This document shows positions 54,443 to 63,482 of a stretch of DNA of 64,000 nt, piece by piece. Every line of letters starts with the position of its first letter. Positions within the stretch are counted from its first letter, which is position 1. The DNA is taken from assembly GCA_023428755.1 (NCBI GenBank), contig JAEYWX010000031.1, positions 1 to 64,000 on the forward strand, written 5' to 3'. Under the pieces are notes generated by a model that was not told where the DNA came from, did no database searches, and saw only the letters and a program-made list of their open reading frames with translations. The DNA is from Bacteroidota bacterium (lineage in GTDB: Bacteria > Bacteroidota > Bacteroidia > Chitinophagales > Chitinophagaceae). The translations under genes were made by a program, and so were the position numbers.

Positions 54443-55227
54443 AATTCCTGCGTTGCAGGGCGGTCATTATCCCAACCTAATTTAATTTTCAATTCACGTT
54501 CCATCCAGTATTGTGCTTCGGGGTAAATCGAAAAATTATTAATGGTTTTAATACTGCGTTCATACATCGCTTCGTCGCCACGGAACAGTTCGTTGATAAA
54601 CACAAATCGATCGTTGATACCAATTGCCTTTTTTAAATCCTTAATGGCATTTGATTCAGAAAGCTTATGTGCCAGCTCAGTTGTTTTTTCACCCAGTTGT
54701 TCATTCAATGAAAGCTGTGTTGCTGTTGAAGCCTCATTTACTTCTTTTGAAGGCATTGGCTTTTCCGGCGGCTCTTTATAATTTGGCTGATGGATAAGCG
54801 TTGGTATTTCCGGTTCTTCTTCAAATAACAACACCGGTTTGTGTTGCTGTTGTTGCTGAAGCTGTACTTTCTTGGCAAACTCGGCCTTCCGGCGAATTTC
54901 TTCGAGTTCAGCTTCCAGTTCTTCTTCGTTCACCTGAAGCACTTCCACAATTTTCTCTACCGGCTTTTCTTCTGTTTTAATAACTGCAGGTGGTACAAGT
55001 TTGGTTACAGCAGGAACTGTTTGTATGCTAACATCAGCAGGTGGCATTACTCTTGCTGCCGGCATTACTACCGCTACACTTTTTGTACCCAGCGTTTCCT
55101 GTTTTTGTTGAGATGACTGTTCAAGTTCGGCACGCAGCATATTGGTGAGCACCAGCATGTGTGCTGCATCAGCATTGCGTTGTAAAGCCTGTTGTAATTG
55201 TTCAATAAGAGAAGCAATCCGTTCCAT
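54412..55227 (-). CDS. hypothetical protein with Gln/Glu coiled coil and conserved C-terminal domain
   Basis: 271 residues, no signal peptide. A short helical N-terminus (1-40) is followed by a Pro/Val-rich linker (50-90), a Glu/Gln-rich stretch with a QQQQQQ run (95-130) and a second Pro-rich linker. The last 75 residues are well ordered: KAIGINDRFVFINELFRGDEAMYERSIKTIN, then ending DNDRPATQEFYALVKRRFS. This C-terminal part looks like a conserved Bacteroidota domain with no assigned function; I do not recognise a named family. Its end overlaps waaA by 31 nt, and it begins 74 nt from the divergent tdk gene. Confidence 0.6.
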   Translation of the reverse strand: MERIASLIEQLQQALQRNADAAHMLVLTNMLRAELEQSSQQKQETLGTKSVAVVMPAARVMPPADVSIQTVPAVTKLVPPAVIKTEEKPVEKIVEVLQVNEEELEAELEEIRRKAEFAKKVQLQQQQQHKPVLLFEEEPEIPTLIHQPNYKEPPEKPMPSKEVNEASTATQLSLNEQLGEKTTELAHKLSESNAIKDLKKAIGINDRFVFINELFRGDEAMYERSIKTINNFSIYPEAQYWMERELKIKLGWDNDRPATQEFYALVKRRFS

Positions 55228-55237
55228 GAATAGTGCT

Positions 55238-55245
55238 TACTTTTG
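55238..55245 (+). promoter_or_regulatory. -7 box of the tdk promoter
   Basis: TACTTTTG, full match to TAnnTTTG, 55 nt before the tdk ATG. No clear TTTG at 17-23 nt upstream. Confidence 0.45.
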
Positions 55246-55300
55246 GCGGTATTGGAAAATTGCCGTTAAGTTACAAACTGTTTGGCATAAAATATTGATA

Positions 55301-55870
55301 ATGTTTATTGAACCGAATATAAAAGGCGACCGGAGGGGTTGGATTGAAGTGATCTGTGGCTCCATGTTCAGTGGAAAAACAGAAGAGCTCATTCGCCGTT
55401 TAAAACGTGCCCGTATTGCAAATTTACGAACAGAGATTTTTAAACCGGCTGTGGATGTACGTTATGATGATGTGAAAATTGTTTCGCATGATGAGAATGC
55501 AATACAATCAACCCCCATCGATAATTCACAAAAAATTTTATTGCTGTCGCAGGATGTAGAAGTGATCGGTATTGATGAAGCACAGTTTTTTGATGTAGAG
55601 ATCACCAACGTATGTGAACAACTGGCCTTGCGTGGAGCCCGTGTAATTGTTGCCGGTCTTGATATGGATTACAAAGCACAACCGTTTGGACAAATGCCCA
55701 ACCTACTTGCCGTAGCCGACTATATTACAAAGCTGCATGCTATTTGTGTGGTGTGTGGTAATATTGCAAATTATTCGTACCGTACTTCTTCCGAAGGCGG
55801 ACAGGTGGTCTTGGGCGAAAAAGATAAATACGAACCACGTTGCAGGCATTGTTATCATTTGAAACCATAA
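55301..55870 (+). CDS. tdk: thymidine kinase
   Basis: 189 residues from the ATG at 55301. The frame extends to 55142, but that part overlaps the divergent gene and has no conserved sequence. P-loop GSMFSGKT (20-27), the IDEAQFFD acceptor motif, the lasso/zinc site with two CxxC pairs (CVVC, then CRHC near the end). It phosphorylates thymidine for the salvage of dTTP. Its 3' end lies 41 nt upstream of the chosen ccmB start. Confidence 0.95.
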   Translation: MFIEPNIKGDRRGWIEVICGSMFSGKTEELIRRLKRARIANLRTEIFKPAVDVRYDDVKIVSHDENAIQSTPIDNSQKILLLSQDVEVIGIDEAQFFDVEITNVCEQLALRGARVIVAGLDMDYKAQPFGQMPNLLAVADYITKLHAICVVCGNIANYSYRTSSEGGQVVLGEKDKYEPRCRHCYHLKP

Positions 55871-55911
55871 CTTACTACCTTCTAACAAAAACAAACGCAT
55901 CCACAAACACT

Positions 55912-56574
55912 TTGGCCTCCACAAATAAAATAGCTGCACTTTTTAAAAAAGATCTTCTGCTTGAGATAAGGCAACAGTACACATTTTATGGCATCTTGCT
56001 CTACATCGCCAGTACCATTTTTGTATTGTATTTGGCAATGGGGCAGCCCGAAGCAACTGCATGGAACGGGTTGTTCTGGATGAATCTCTTGTTCATTTGC
56101 ATCAATGCTGTTGCAAAAAGTTTTTTACAGGAAAGCCGTGGACGAATGCTGTATTATTACAGTATTGCCGGTGCATTGGATTTTATTTTGGCGAAGTTGC
56201 TGTACAATGTGTTGCTGATGCTGGTAATGAGCTTGCTCAGTTTACTCATGTTCAGTTTTTTTCTCGGCTCTCCGTTTCTCAATAACCTGCAGTTTATCGG
56301 CATAACCGTTTTAGGCGGAATCAGCATCAGCCTGGTTTTTACTTTACTGGCAGCTATTGCTGCACGGGCCAATCAAAATGCGGCATTGATGGCCATACTT
56401 GGTTTCCCGTTAATTATTCCGCAACTGCTGTTGCTGGTAAAAATTTCGAAAAGCGCCTTTGGCGAAGTTTTTAATGAAGGCGCACTCAGCCAGTTGGTTT
56501 TACTGTTAAGCGGGCTGGATATAATGGTGGTTTTCCTCAGTCTCATTTTGTTTCCCTTTTTGTGGAAAGATTAG
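55912..56574 (+). CDS. ccmB: heme exporter protein CcmB
   Basis: 220 residues from a TTG at 55912; earlier TTG codons (55840, 55849) inside tdk are possible but would add residues unlike the family. Six hydrophobic spans. The first loop KIAALFKKDLLLEIRQQY is the CcmB N-terminus, and LLIFMNLLFICI-type and QESRGRMLYYY segments follow (key residues QESRGRMLYY). CcmB is the membrane part of the CcmAB ABC transporter for cytochrome c maturation. No CcmA gene is seen nearby. Confidence 0.8.
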   Translation: MASTNKIAALFKKDLLLEIRQQYTFYGILLYIASTIFVLYLAMGQPEATAWNGLFWMNLLFICINAVAKSFLQESRGRMLYYYSIAGALDFILAKLLYNVLLMLVMSLLSLLMFSFFLGSPFLNNLQFIGITVLGGISISLVFTLLAAIAARANQNAALMAILGFPLIIPQLLLLVKISKSAFGEVFNEGALSQLVLLLSGLDIMVVFLSLILFPFLWKD

Positions 56575-56593
56575 GTGCAACACCCTAACTTTG
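56559..56593 (+). promoter_or_regulatory. promoter of ccmC
   Basis: TTTG at 56559-56562, a 23-nt spacer, TAACTTTG at 56586-56593. It lies at the end of ccmB and would start transcription near 56600, about 60 nt before the ccmC ATG. Confidence 0.65.
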
Positions 56594-56661
56594 CCGCACC
56601 GAAAACGAAGGATAGTAAGTTTAAACACCCTCCGAAAGCGGTTAAAGAATAATCACTCCAT

Positions 56662-57336
56662 ATGCAAAAATCCTGGTGGAAGATATTGGCAGTCCTGCTG
56701 TTGCTTTACACATTTACCGCAGGTTTTCTTATTCAGGTTCCAATCATTGGCAATTTATATCAAACAATCCGCAACCTGTTTTTCCATGTACCCATGTGGT
56801 TTGGACAGATGATCTTGTTACTGGTGTCCTTGGTTTTTTCTATCAAATACTTACGTTGCGGCAACCTTGTTGATGATATTAAGGCGAGGGAATACGCCCG
56901 TACCGGAATCATTTTTGGTTTACTCGGTCTTATTACCGGAGCCATCTGGGCCAATTTTACCTGGGGCGAACCCTGGAGCAATGACCCGAAACAAATTGCG
57001 GTAGCCATTGCACTTCTTATTTACCTTGCTTATTTTGTTTTACGAAATTCCATGCCCGATATGGATAAGCGTGCAAGGGTTAGCAGTGTGTACAACATTT
57101 TTGCTTATTTCATTTATGTGCCGTTGATTATGGTGTTGCCACGATTAGTACAATCGTTGCATCCGGGCGGTGAAGGTGTAGAAGGAAATCCGGCATTGAA
57201 CGGACAAGACCTTGATCCCACCATGCGAATGGTATTTTGGCCCGCAGTAATCGGCTGGACGTTATTAGGTGTATGGATGACAACCTTGCTCATCCGTGTT
57301 TCAAAACTCAAAGAAAAAAACTGGATCAATGCGTAA
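56662..57336 (+). CDS. ccmC: cytochrome c biogenesis protein CcmC/CcsA family
   Basis: 224 residues with six spans. H42 in FFHVPMWF (the periplasmic heme-ligand His of the family) and the heme-handling WWD-type motif WGEPWSNDPK (101-110), in which the third Trp of the canonical WGxxWxWD is Asn. A second His lies near 167 in LHPGG. It presents heme to the apocytochrome chaperone. The stop codon overlaps the ccmD start (ATGCGTAA). Confidence 0.88.
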   Translation: MQKSWWKILAVLLLLYTFTAGFLIQVPIIGNLYQTIRNLFFHVPMWFGQMILLLVSLVFSIKYLRCGNLVDDIKAREYARTGIIFGLLGLITGAIWANFTWGEPWSNDPKQIAVAIALLIYLAYFVLRNSMPDMDKRARVSSVYNIFAYFIYVPLIMVLPRLVQSLHPGGEGVEGNPALNGQDLDPTMRMVFWPAVIGWTLLGVWMTTLLIRVSKLKEKNWINA

Positions 57337-57535
57337 ATATTTCGCCCTGCTGATTGCGTTTCTCTGCTCAGCATTACTGGTAACAGCCCAAACTCCTGCC
57401 GATAGCCCAGCTATGGAAGCACATGGAAAAATTTATGTGGTGATGGCTGTATGTCTTACTGTGCTTGTAGGTCTTGTAATCTACATGGTAATGATCGATC
57501 GCAAAGTATCAGCACTGGAAAAAAAGAACGATTAA
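57329..57535 (+). CDS. ccmD: CcmD-like small membrane protein
   Basis: 68 residues from the ATG at 57329, which overlaps the ccmC stop by 8 nt (an earlier frame start at 57296 lies inside ccmC). A signal-like hydrophobic N-terminus ends VTAQ near 21. A single span follows at about 35-56, with a charged C-terminal end (DRKVSALEKKND). Position and topology match CcmD, the small partner of CcmC in the CcmABCD complex. Confidence 0.7.
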   Translation: MRKYFALLIAFLCSALLVTAQTPADSPAMEAHGKIYVVMAVCLTVLVGLVIYMVMIDRKVSALEKKND

Positions 57536-57569
57536 ACGATTGCTATATTAAATTTTAAAAAACGATTGT

Positions 57570-58988
57570 ATGTCAACTACGAATTACAGCTTTTTTGGAG
57601 CAGTAGAACAAAGCTTTGATAAAGCAGCAGGATTTACCAAATGGGACAAGGGAATTCTTGAACAGATCAAACAATGTAACAGTGTTTATCAAATGCGCTT
57701 CCCGGTAAAGATGGACGATGGAAGCATTGAAGTGATTGAGGCTTACCGTGTACAACACTCGCAGCACAAAACACCTTGTAAAGGCGGTATCCGTTTTTCA
57801 ATGGAAGTTAACCAGGATGAAGTAATGGCGCTTGCTGCATTGATGACGTATAAATGTGCCATTGTAAATGTTCCCTTTGGTGGTGCCAAAGGAGGTATTA
57901 AAATCAGTCCCCGCTCACGCTCTGCATATGAACTGGAAAAGATCACCCGTCGCTATACTGCGGAACTGGTGAAGAAAAATTTCATAGGCCCCGGAATAGA
58001 TGTTCCTGCGCCAGACTATGGTACAGGAGAGCGTGAAATGGCATGGATCGTTGATACTTACAGTTCGTTACGCCCCGGCGAAATTGATGCCGCAGGTTGT
58101 GTAACGGGCAAGCCTGTGTCACAAGGTGGCGTAAGAGGCCGTCGTGAAGCAACCGGACTTGGAGTTTTCTACGGTATTCGTGAGGTTTGTAAAATGCCTG
58201 ATGTGATGAGTAAACTCGGTTTAACAACCGGTATTGAAGGAAAGCGGATCATTATTCAGGGTTTAGGGAATGTAGGATATCATTCAGCAAAATTCTTTCA
58301 GCAGGCAGGCGCTAAAATTGTAGCCTTGGCAGAATATGAGGGAAGTATTTATAATTACGACGGCTTAGATGTGGATGCGGTATTTAAACATCGGCAGGCA
58401 ACCAAATCAATCCTCAATTTCCCCGGTGCTACCAATTGTGAAAAGAATACAGACGCACTGGAATTAGAATGCGACATTTTAATTCCTGCTGCATTGGAAA
58501 ACGTGATCAATGGTGACAATGCGCCTAAGGTTAAAACCAAAATTATTGGTGAAGCAGCCAACGGCCCATTAACACCGGAGGCTGATGAAGTTTTTGCACA
58601 GAAAGGCGTATTGGTTGTACCCGATATGTTCCTGAATGCAGGTGGTGTAACCGTTTCTTATTTCGAGTGGTTGAAGAACCTGAGTCATGTACGTTACGGT
58701 CGTTTAGAAAAGCGATTTACAGAAAATCAAAACGCAAACATGCTGGGCCAAGTGGAAGAGTTAACCGGAAAACGGGTATCCGACAGTATGCGAACAGCAA
58801 TTATGCACGGCCCTGATGAAGTAGACTTGGTTTACAGTGGCCTGGAAGAAACCATGATCACTGCTGTAAATGAAGTAATGGAATGCTGGAAACAAACCCC
58901 TGCCATCCCTGATATGCGCACAGCTGCATACGTAGTTGCGATTAACAAAGTAGCTACGAGTTATGTTGAACTTGGCATTTTCCCATAA
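57570..58988 (+). CDS. gdhA: Glu/Leu/Phe/Val dehydrogenase (glutamate dehydrogenase)
   Basis: 472 residues. The substrate/catalytic region shows TPCKGGIRFS (about 68-77), KCAIVNVPFGGAKGGI with the catalytic Lys, and PAPDYGTGEREMAWI. The Rossmann GxGNVG motif is IIQGLGNVGYHSAKF. The family reversibly deaminates glutamate to 2-oxoglutarate with NAD(P). Not decided by sequence alone: NAD or NADP use. It is followed by a terminator at 59012-59046. Confidence 0.92.
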   Translation: MSTTNYSFFGAVEQSFDKAAGFTKWDKGILEQIKQCNSVYQMRFPVKMDDGSIEVIEAYRVQHSQHKTPCKGGIRFSMEVNQDEVMALAALMTYKCAIVNVPFGGAKGGIKISPRSRSAYELEKITRRYTAELVKKNFIGPGIDVPAPDYGTGEREMAWIVDTYSSLRPGEIDAAGCVTGKPVSQGGVRGRREATGLGVFYGIREVCKMPDVMSKLGLTTGIEGKRIIIQGLGNVGYHSAKFFQQAGAKIVALAEYEGSIYNYDGLDVDAVFKHRQATKSILNFPGATNCEKNTDALELECDILIPAALENVINGDNAPKVKTKIIGEAANGPLTPEADEVFAQKGVLVVPDMFLNAGGVTVSYFEWLKNLSHVRYGRLEKRFTENQNANMLGQVEELTGKRVSDSMRTAIMHGPDEVDLVYSGLEETMITAVNEVMECWKQTPAIPDMRTAAYVVAINKVATSYVELGIFP

Positions 58989-59011
58989 ACAGTAAACTAT
59001 TATTTCGATAC

Positions 59012-59046
59012 AATCCCGTTGGTTACTCATCAACGGGATTTTTTTA
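59012..59046 (+). terminator. rho-independent terminator after the glutamate dehydrogenase gene
   Basis: A 10-bp stem AATCCCGTTG/CAACGGGATT around a 9-nt loop, followed by TTTTT. Confidence 0.9.
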
Positions 59047-59219
59047 TGATTGCTTTTTCATTTCAGCAGTAAAGCACTGAACACAACGTTAAAAAGGGGA
59101 TCTTTGGCAGTTCCGCAACAACAAGCCGAACAGAAATCTGTAACTTTAGCATGAACTACGAAAGTCTTCATAACTGTTTGTTAAATGTGGCTTCACGGTA
59201 CATCTGAAATGATGTCAGC

Positions 59220-59254
59220 TTTGTTATTTTACAAACAGAAAGGCACATACTTTG
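59220..59254 (+). promoter_or_regulatory. weak promoter candidate of degP
   Basis: TTTG at 59220-59223, a 23-nt spacer, and ATACTTTG at 59247-59254, which reads TAC-TTTG with one base less than the TAnnTTTG consensus. It would start transcription near 59261. Confidence 0.35.
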
Positions 59255-59280
59255 ATTCAGAAACACATTAAAATCAGATA

Positions 59281-60786
59281 ATGAATATGAAAGCAAAACA
59301 CATTTTAGTAACCGTACTTGTGAGTGCCGTTACAGCTCTCTCAAGTGTTTTCATCTATGCAAAACTCAGCAACAAAAACAATTCGGTTACACAAAGCCAG
59401 GGACAATTGCCGGTAAACTATGCAGGTTTGTTTGATGGTGGCGGCGCACCCGGCCCGGTTGATTTTGAAGCGGCAGCCAACTCTACCGTTGCGGCAGTTG
59501 TGCATATCAAAACAAAAACAAATCCAACGCAAACAAATAATACACGTCGCCGCAGCCCATTTGGTGAAATGTTTGGAGATGATTTCTTTGATGATTTCTT
59601 TGGAGGCCCTCAAAACACACGTCCGCAAATGGCTAGTGGCAGTGGGGTGTTTATTTCGGCCGATGGTTATATTGTAACAAACAATCACGTAGTTGATGGT
59701 GCTGATGAAGTAACTGTTACACTCAATAATAAAAAACAGTACAAAGCCAAAGTTGTGGCAACTGATGCAAATACGGATCTGGCTGTTGTAAAAATTGAAG
59801 GCAATGGTTTCCCTTACCTGCTTTATGGCAATTCCGATGAAGTGAAGCTTGGCCAATGGGTATTGGCTGTAGGCTACCCACTTACATTGGAAACAACTGT
59901 AACTGCGGGTATTGTTAGTGCCAAATATCGTTTCCTCGGTATCAATCAACGGAAAGCCGGCCGTAATGCCAACGTAGTGGAAAGCTTTATTCAAACAGAT
60001 GCGGCTGTGAACCAGGGTAACAGTGGTGGTGCATTGGTAAATACAAATGGACAATTGATCGGCATCAACGCAGCCATTGCTTCTCCTACAGGTACCTACG
60101 CAGGTTATTCGTATGCTATACCTGTAAACATTGTAAAGAAAGTGGTGGACGATCTTATCAAATTCGGAACAGTACAACGTGCATTCCTCGGTATTCGTCC
60201 GGAAGCGAATGCAGATGAAAATACAGATTCACAGATCAAGGAAGGCGATGGTGTTGTAATTGGTGAAGTAATGACCAAAAGTGCTGCAGAAGATGCAGGT
60301 TTGAAAAAAGGTGACAAGATCATTAAGCTGGATGGAAAAACAGTTTCTACCTGGTATGAATTAACCGGCACTGTAGCCAGCTATCGCCCCGGACAAAAAA
60401 TCAATGTAACCTATTTACGCAATGGGAAAGAAGCTATAGCAGTTCTTACATTGAAAAACAGCAGTGGTAATACAGAGATTGTGAAAACATCTGCTGCTGA
60501 TAAATTAGGTGTTGAATTGGAAACACTGGATGCGAAGAAAGCAAAAGAATATGGTGTTGCCGGAGGTGTTGTTGTAAAAACATTAAGTGATGGTTTAATT
60601 GCAGAGCAAACAACCATTAAGAAAGGATTTATTATTATTCGAGCAGGTGGTAAAACCATCAAATCGGTTGATGATCTGAAAGCGGCAATTGAAAGTGCCG
60701 GCAACAGCATTATCATTGAAGGTATTTATCCCGGCTACGAAGGAGTTTACCAATATGCAATTAATGATTTGCGAAATGAGCCTTAA
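59281..60786 (+). CDS. degP: Do-family serine endoprotease (DegP/HtrA)
   Basis: 501 residues. A hydrophobic signal segment (7-27) is followed by a Gly/Phe-rich LA-type loop (about 91-112, DFFDDFF), then the trypsin-like domain with H136 (NNHVV), D166 (TDLAVV) and S248 (QGNSGG). Two PDZ domains follow: about 279-370 and 400-495. All three catalytic residues are intact. Periplasmic quality-control protease and chaperone. It is convergent with the amylase gene and shares its terminator. Confidence 0.94.
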   Translation: MNMKAKHILVTVLVSAVTALSSVFIYAKLSNKNNSVTQSQGQLPVNYAGLFDGGGAPGPVDFEAAANSTVAAVVHIKTKTNPTQTNNTRRRSPFGEMFGDDFFDDFFGGPQNTRPQMASGSGVFISADGYIVTNNHVVDGADEVTVTLNNKKQYKAKVVATDANTDLAVVKIEGNGFPYLLYGNSDEVKLGQWVLAVGYPLTLETTVTAGIVSAKYRFLGINQRKAGRNANVVESFIQTDAAVNQGNSGGALVNTNGQLIGINAAIASPTGTYAGYSYAIPVNIVKKVVDDLIKFGTVQRAFLGIRPEANADENTDSQIKEGDGVVIGEVMTKSAAEDAGLKKGDKIIKLDGKTVSTWYELTGTVASYRPGQKINVTYLRNGKEAIAVLTLKNSSGNTEIVKTSAADKLGVELETLDAKKAKEYGVAGGVVVKTLSDGLIAEQTTIKKGFIIIRAGGKTIKSVDDLKAAIESAGNSIIIEGIYPGYEGVYQYAINDLRNEP

Positions 60787-60804
60787 TTGAAAAGGCAGAA
60801 ATAC

Positions 60805-60841
60805 ATAAAAAAAATCCCCGGAATAATCCGGGGATTTTTTT
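60805..60841. terminator. bidirectional terminator between degP and the amylase-family gene
   Basis: A perfect 12-bp stem AAAATCCCCGGA/TCCGGGGATTTT with an ATAA loop and A- or T-runs on both sides. Confidence 0.9.
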
Positions 60842-62129
60842 ATTTCACCATTACTTTATAACTCCACGGTTCAAGCAGCAGTTGATCTGTGCTTTGGATT
60901 TGTTCAGCCGTAAAAATATCTTTAAACATTCCTCTTACACGCATATCATGTAACTGAAAGTGAACCGCCTGATCAGAAAAATTCAACATCACCAATACCT
61001 CATCTTCTTTATTCTTTCGAACAAAACAAAACACCTGATCAGGGTGATCGGTTGCAATGCGCCAGGTAATACCCTGTTCATGTCCACTTTGCAGGGCCGG
61101 GTTTTGTTTTCGTAACTGCAACAGCGTTTGATAAAACTGATGTAATGCAGGAGCAGCAGTCCATTCTATTTCATCTTTATCAAAAAACTGTAAGCGCTTT
61201 TTGTTCGGCAATTCCTGCCCGCTGTACACTAAAGGAATTCCATCCCATGTACAACTGAAAACAGCCAACGGCAACGCCATGTTTCCATACTTTTCATATT
61301 CACTTCCGTTCCAGCTGTTTTCATCGTGGTTACTGGTGAAGAAAGAACGCAAGTGATGGGTTGGTTGCTTTTGCCTGTAACCGCTCAGCACTTTATCCAA
61401 CTCCACAATTCTCCGATGATTTTTATAATACTCTTCCGAGATATGCATCCAATGCCAGCTGTAACTTACATCAAAGGCATGTGCATAAGGCTCATCATTC
61501 CATTGATCAAATTCGCCCAGCCAAAACAATGGACGGATCTGATCCAATGCCCGTCTTGCTTCAACCCAAAAATCAGCAGGCACAAGCATGGCCATATCGC
61601 AACGAAAACCGTCAATACCACATTCCTTCACCCAAAACTGCATGGCATCGATCATTGCCTTCCGTAACGCAGGGTTATAAAAGTTGAGATGAATTACATC
61701 TTCCCAATTGTCAACCGGTGGTTTAAAGTTTCCCTGATGATCTTGTGTGTAGTATTCCGGATTTGAAACCGTCCACTCATGATCCCAACCGGTATGATTC
61801 GCCACCCAATCAATGATCACCTTCATACCAAGTGCATGAATTTGCTGTACCAAGGCTTTAAATTCGTCTATTGTTCCGAACTCGGGATTTGTTTGTACAT
61901 AGCTGGAGCACGCATAGTAACTGCCTAATGTACCTTTTCTGTTTTTAACTGAGATAGGGGTAACGGGCATAAACCAAAGTACTTCTACACCCATTTCTTT
62001 TAAGCGGGGTAAATGGTTTGCAAAAGCAGCAAATGTTCCCGCTGCCGTATATTGACGCAGGTTCACTTCATAAATATTGGTGGAATGCACCCACGCAGCC
62101 GGCTTAAATACAGTAGATTGTTCGCTCAT
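60840..62129 (-). CDS. alpha-amylase-family (GH13) glycosidase
   Basis: 429 residues from the ATG at 62129; the longer frame to 62216 is not used because it crosses into the ispH leader and adds 29 unrelated residues. The (beta/alpha)8 barrel has the GH13 catalytic set: D178 (nucleophile) in FRCDMA, E206 in LGEFDQW and D269 in FTSNHDENS. The family also shows DWVANHTGWDHEW. No signal peptide, so it should act in the cytoplasm, on maltooligosaccharides or glycogen-like polymer. No other starch gene is adjacent, so specificity is open. Confidence 0.88.
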   Translation of the reverse strand: MSEQSTVFKPAAWVHSTNIYEVNLRQYTAAGTFAAFANHLPRLKEMGVEVLWFMPVTPISVKNRKGTLGSYYACSSYVQTNPEFGTIDEFKALVQQIHALGMKVIIDWVANHTGWDHEWTVSNPEYYTQDHQGNFKPPVDNWEDVIHLNFYNPALRKAMIDAMQFWVKECGIDGFRCDMAMLVPADFWVEARRALDQIRPLFWLGEFDQWNDEPYAHAFDVSYSWHWMHISEEYYKNHRRIVELDKVLSGYRQKQPTHHLRSFFTSNHDENSWNGSEYEKYGNMALPLAVFSCTWDGIPLVYSGQELPNKKRLQFFDKDEIEWTAAPALHQFYQTLLQLRKQNPALQSGHEQGITWRIATDHPDQVFCFVRKNKEDEVLVMLNFSDQAVHFQLHDMRVRGMFKDIFTAEQIQSTDQLLLEPWSYKVMVK

Positions 62130-62229
62130 AATTCGCCTCAATGATACGAACCAATCGGCAAACGAACCATAGTCAATTGTATCAAAAACAGGTTTAGCCC
62201 AAAATGAATGAACCAACTTTTAAACCATG

Positions 62230-62237
62230 TACCTTTG
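62230..62237 (+). promoter_or_regulatory. -7 box of the ispH promoter
   Basis: TACCTTTG, a full match to TAnnTTTG, 18 nt before the ispH ATG. No TTTG at the expected distance. Confidence 0.45.
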
Positions 62238-62255
62238 CGTCTGTTATCATCCATC

Positions 62256-63482
62256 ATGAAAAAGTTTGAAGTACCAAATATTTACCGCAGCGATCTCATA
62301 ACGGCCATCAAAGCCAAACGAAAAGAAGAAGACAAATTAAAAAAAGACTTCTCCCCTACACTATTGGATATTGGTCCTGTGCAATTTTACCTGGCCCGTC
62401 ATTTTGGTTTCTGCTATGGTGTGGAAAATGCGATTGAAATTGCATTTAAAACAATTGAAACGAACCCCGGCAAACGGATCTTTTTGTTGAGTGAAATGAT
62501 TCACAACCCGCAGGTAAATGCCACGCTTGTTGAGAAAGGTGTTCAGTTTTTACAGGACACCTATGGAAAACAGGTAATCCCATTTGAAGAAGTTACGGCA
62601 GACGATGTTGTGATCATTCCCGCATTTGGTACCACCCTCGCCATTGAACAGATGCTGAATGAAAAAGGTATCAGTACAGAAAAATATAACACCACTTGCC
62701 CGTTTGTAGAAAAAGTTTGGAACCGGAGTGAGCAAATAGCAGCAAAAGGTTACTCCATTGTTGTACACGGTAAACCGAAACATGAAGAAACAAGAGCCAC
62801 CTTTTCACATGCAAGTTCGCATACCGCCACGGTGATTGTAAACGACATGAATGATGCGATAGAACTTGGCAAATACATTACAGGTGAAAAACCTGCTGCA
62901 CAATTCTATGAGGAGTTCAAGGGACTTTATTCTGATGGGTTTGATATCAGTAAAGATTTGCAACGGTTTGGTGTGGTAAACCAAACTACCCAGCTTGCAA
63001 GCGATACACAGGCCATTGCTGAATACCTGAAGGCCTTGGTGATGAAACACTATAACTTAACACCGCAAACTATCAATGAACGTTTTGCAGATACAAGAGA
63101 TACACTCTGTTATGCTACCAACGACAATCAAACTGCTGTAACAGGTATGTTAGAAACTGCAGCCGATCTGGCAATCATCGTTGGGGGTTACAACAGTTCC
63201 AATACAACGCATCTGGTGGAGCTCTGTGAAGAAAAACTGCCTACTTATTTTATTAACGGAGTTGATAAAATACTGTCGGCTACCGAAATCATGCATTTCA
63301 ATTTTCATGATAAAAAAGAATATGTTACAAGAGATTTTCTTCCTGCAAAATCACCGATGAAAATTCTTATCAGCAGTGGTGCTTCCTGTCCCGATTCATT
63401 AGTAGAGGCGGTGATGGACAAACTCGCAGCACTTTACAATTGTGAACAAGCATTCAAACAATTAAAACAAACGTATCAATAA
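62256..63482 (+). CDS. ispH: 4-hydroxy-3-methylbut-2-enyl diphosphate reductase
   Basis: 408 residues from the ATG at 62256; the longer frame to 62208 is not used because the -7 box falls inside it. This is the longer form of the family, which is about 300 residues in E. coli; the extra N-terminal part is about 40 residues. The [4Fe-4S] cysteines are C53 (FGFCYGV), C148 (TTCPFV) and C285 (LCYATNDNQ). HNPQVN, HGKPKHEET and GGYNSSNTTHL also match. It makes IPP and DMAPP in the MEP pathway, which this organism therefore appears to use. Confidence 0.95.
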   Translation: MKKFEVPNIYRSDLITAIKAKRKEEDKLKKDFSPTLLDIGPVQFYLARHFGFCYGVENAIEIAFKTIETNPGKRIFLLSEMIHNPQVNATLVEKGVQFLQDTYGKQVIPFEEVTADDVVIIPAFGTTLAIEQMLNEKGISTEKYNTTCPFVEKVWNRSEQIAAKGYSIVVHGKPKHEETRATFSHASSHTATVIVNDMNDAIELGKYITGEKPAAQFYEEFKGLYSDGFDISKDLQRFGVVNQTTQLASDTQAIAEYLKALVMKHYNLTPQTINERFADTRDTLCYATNDNQTAVTGMLETAADLAIIVGGYNSSNTTHLVELCEEKLPTYFINGVDKILSATEIMHFNFHDKKEYVTRDFLPAKSPMKILISSGASCPDSLVEAVMDKLAALYNCEQAFKQLKQTYQ

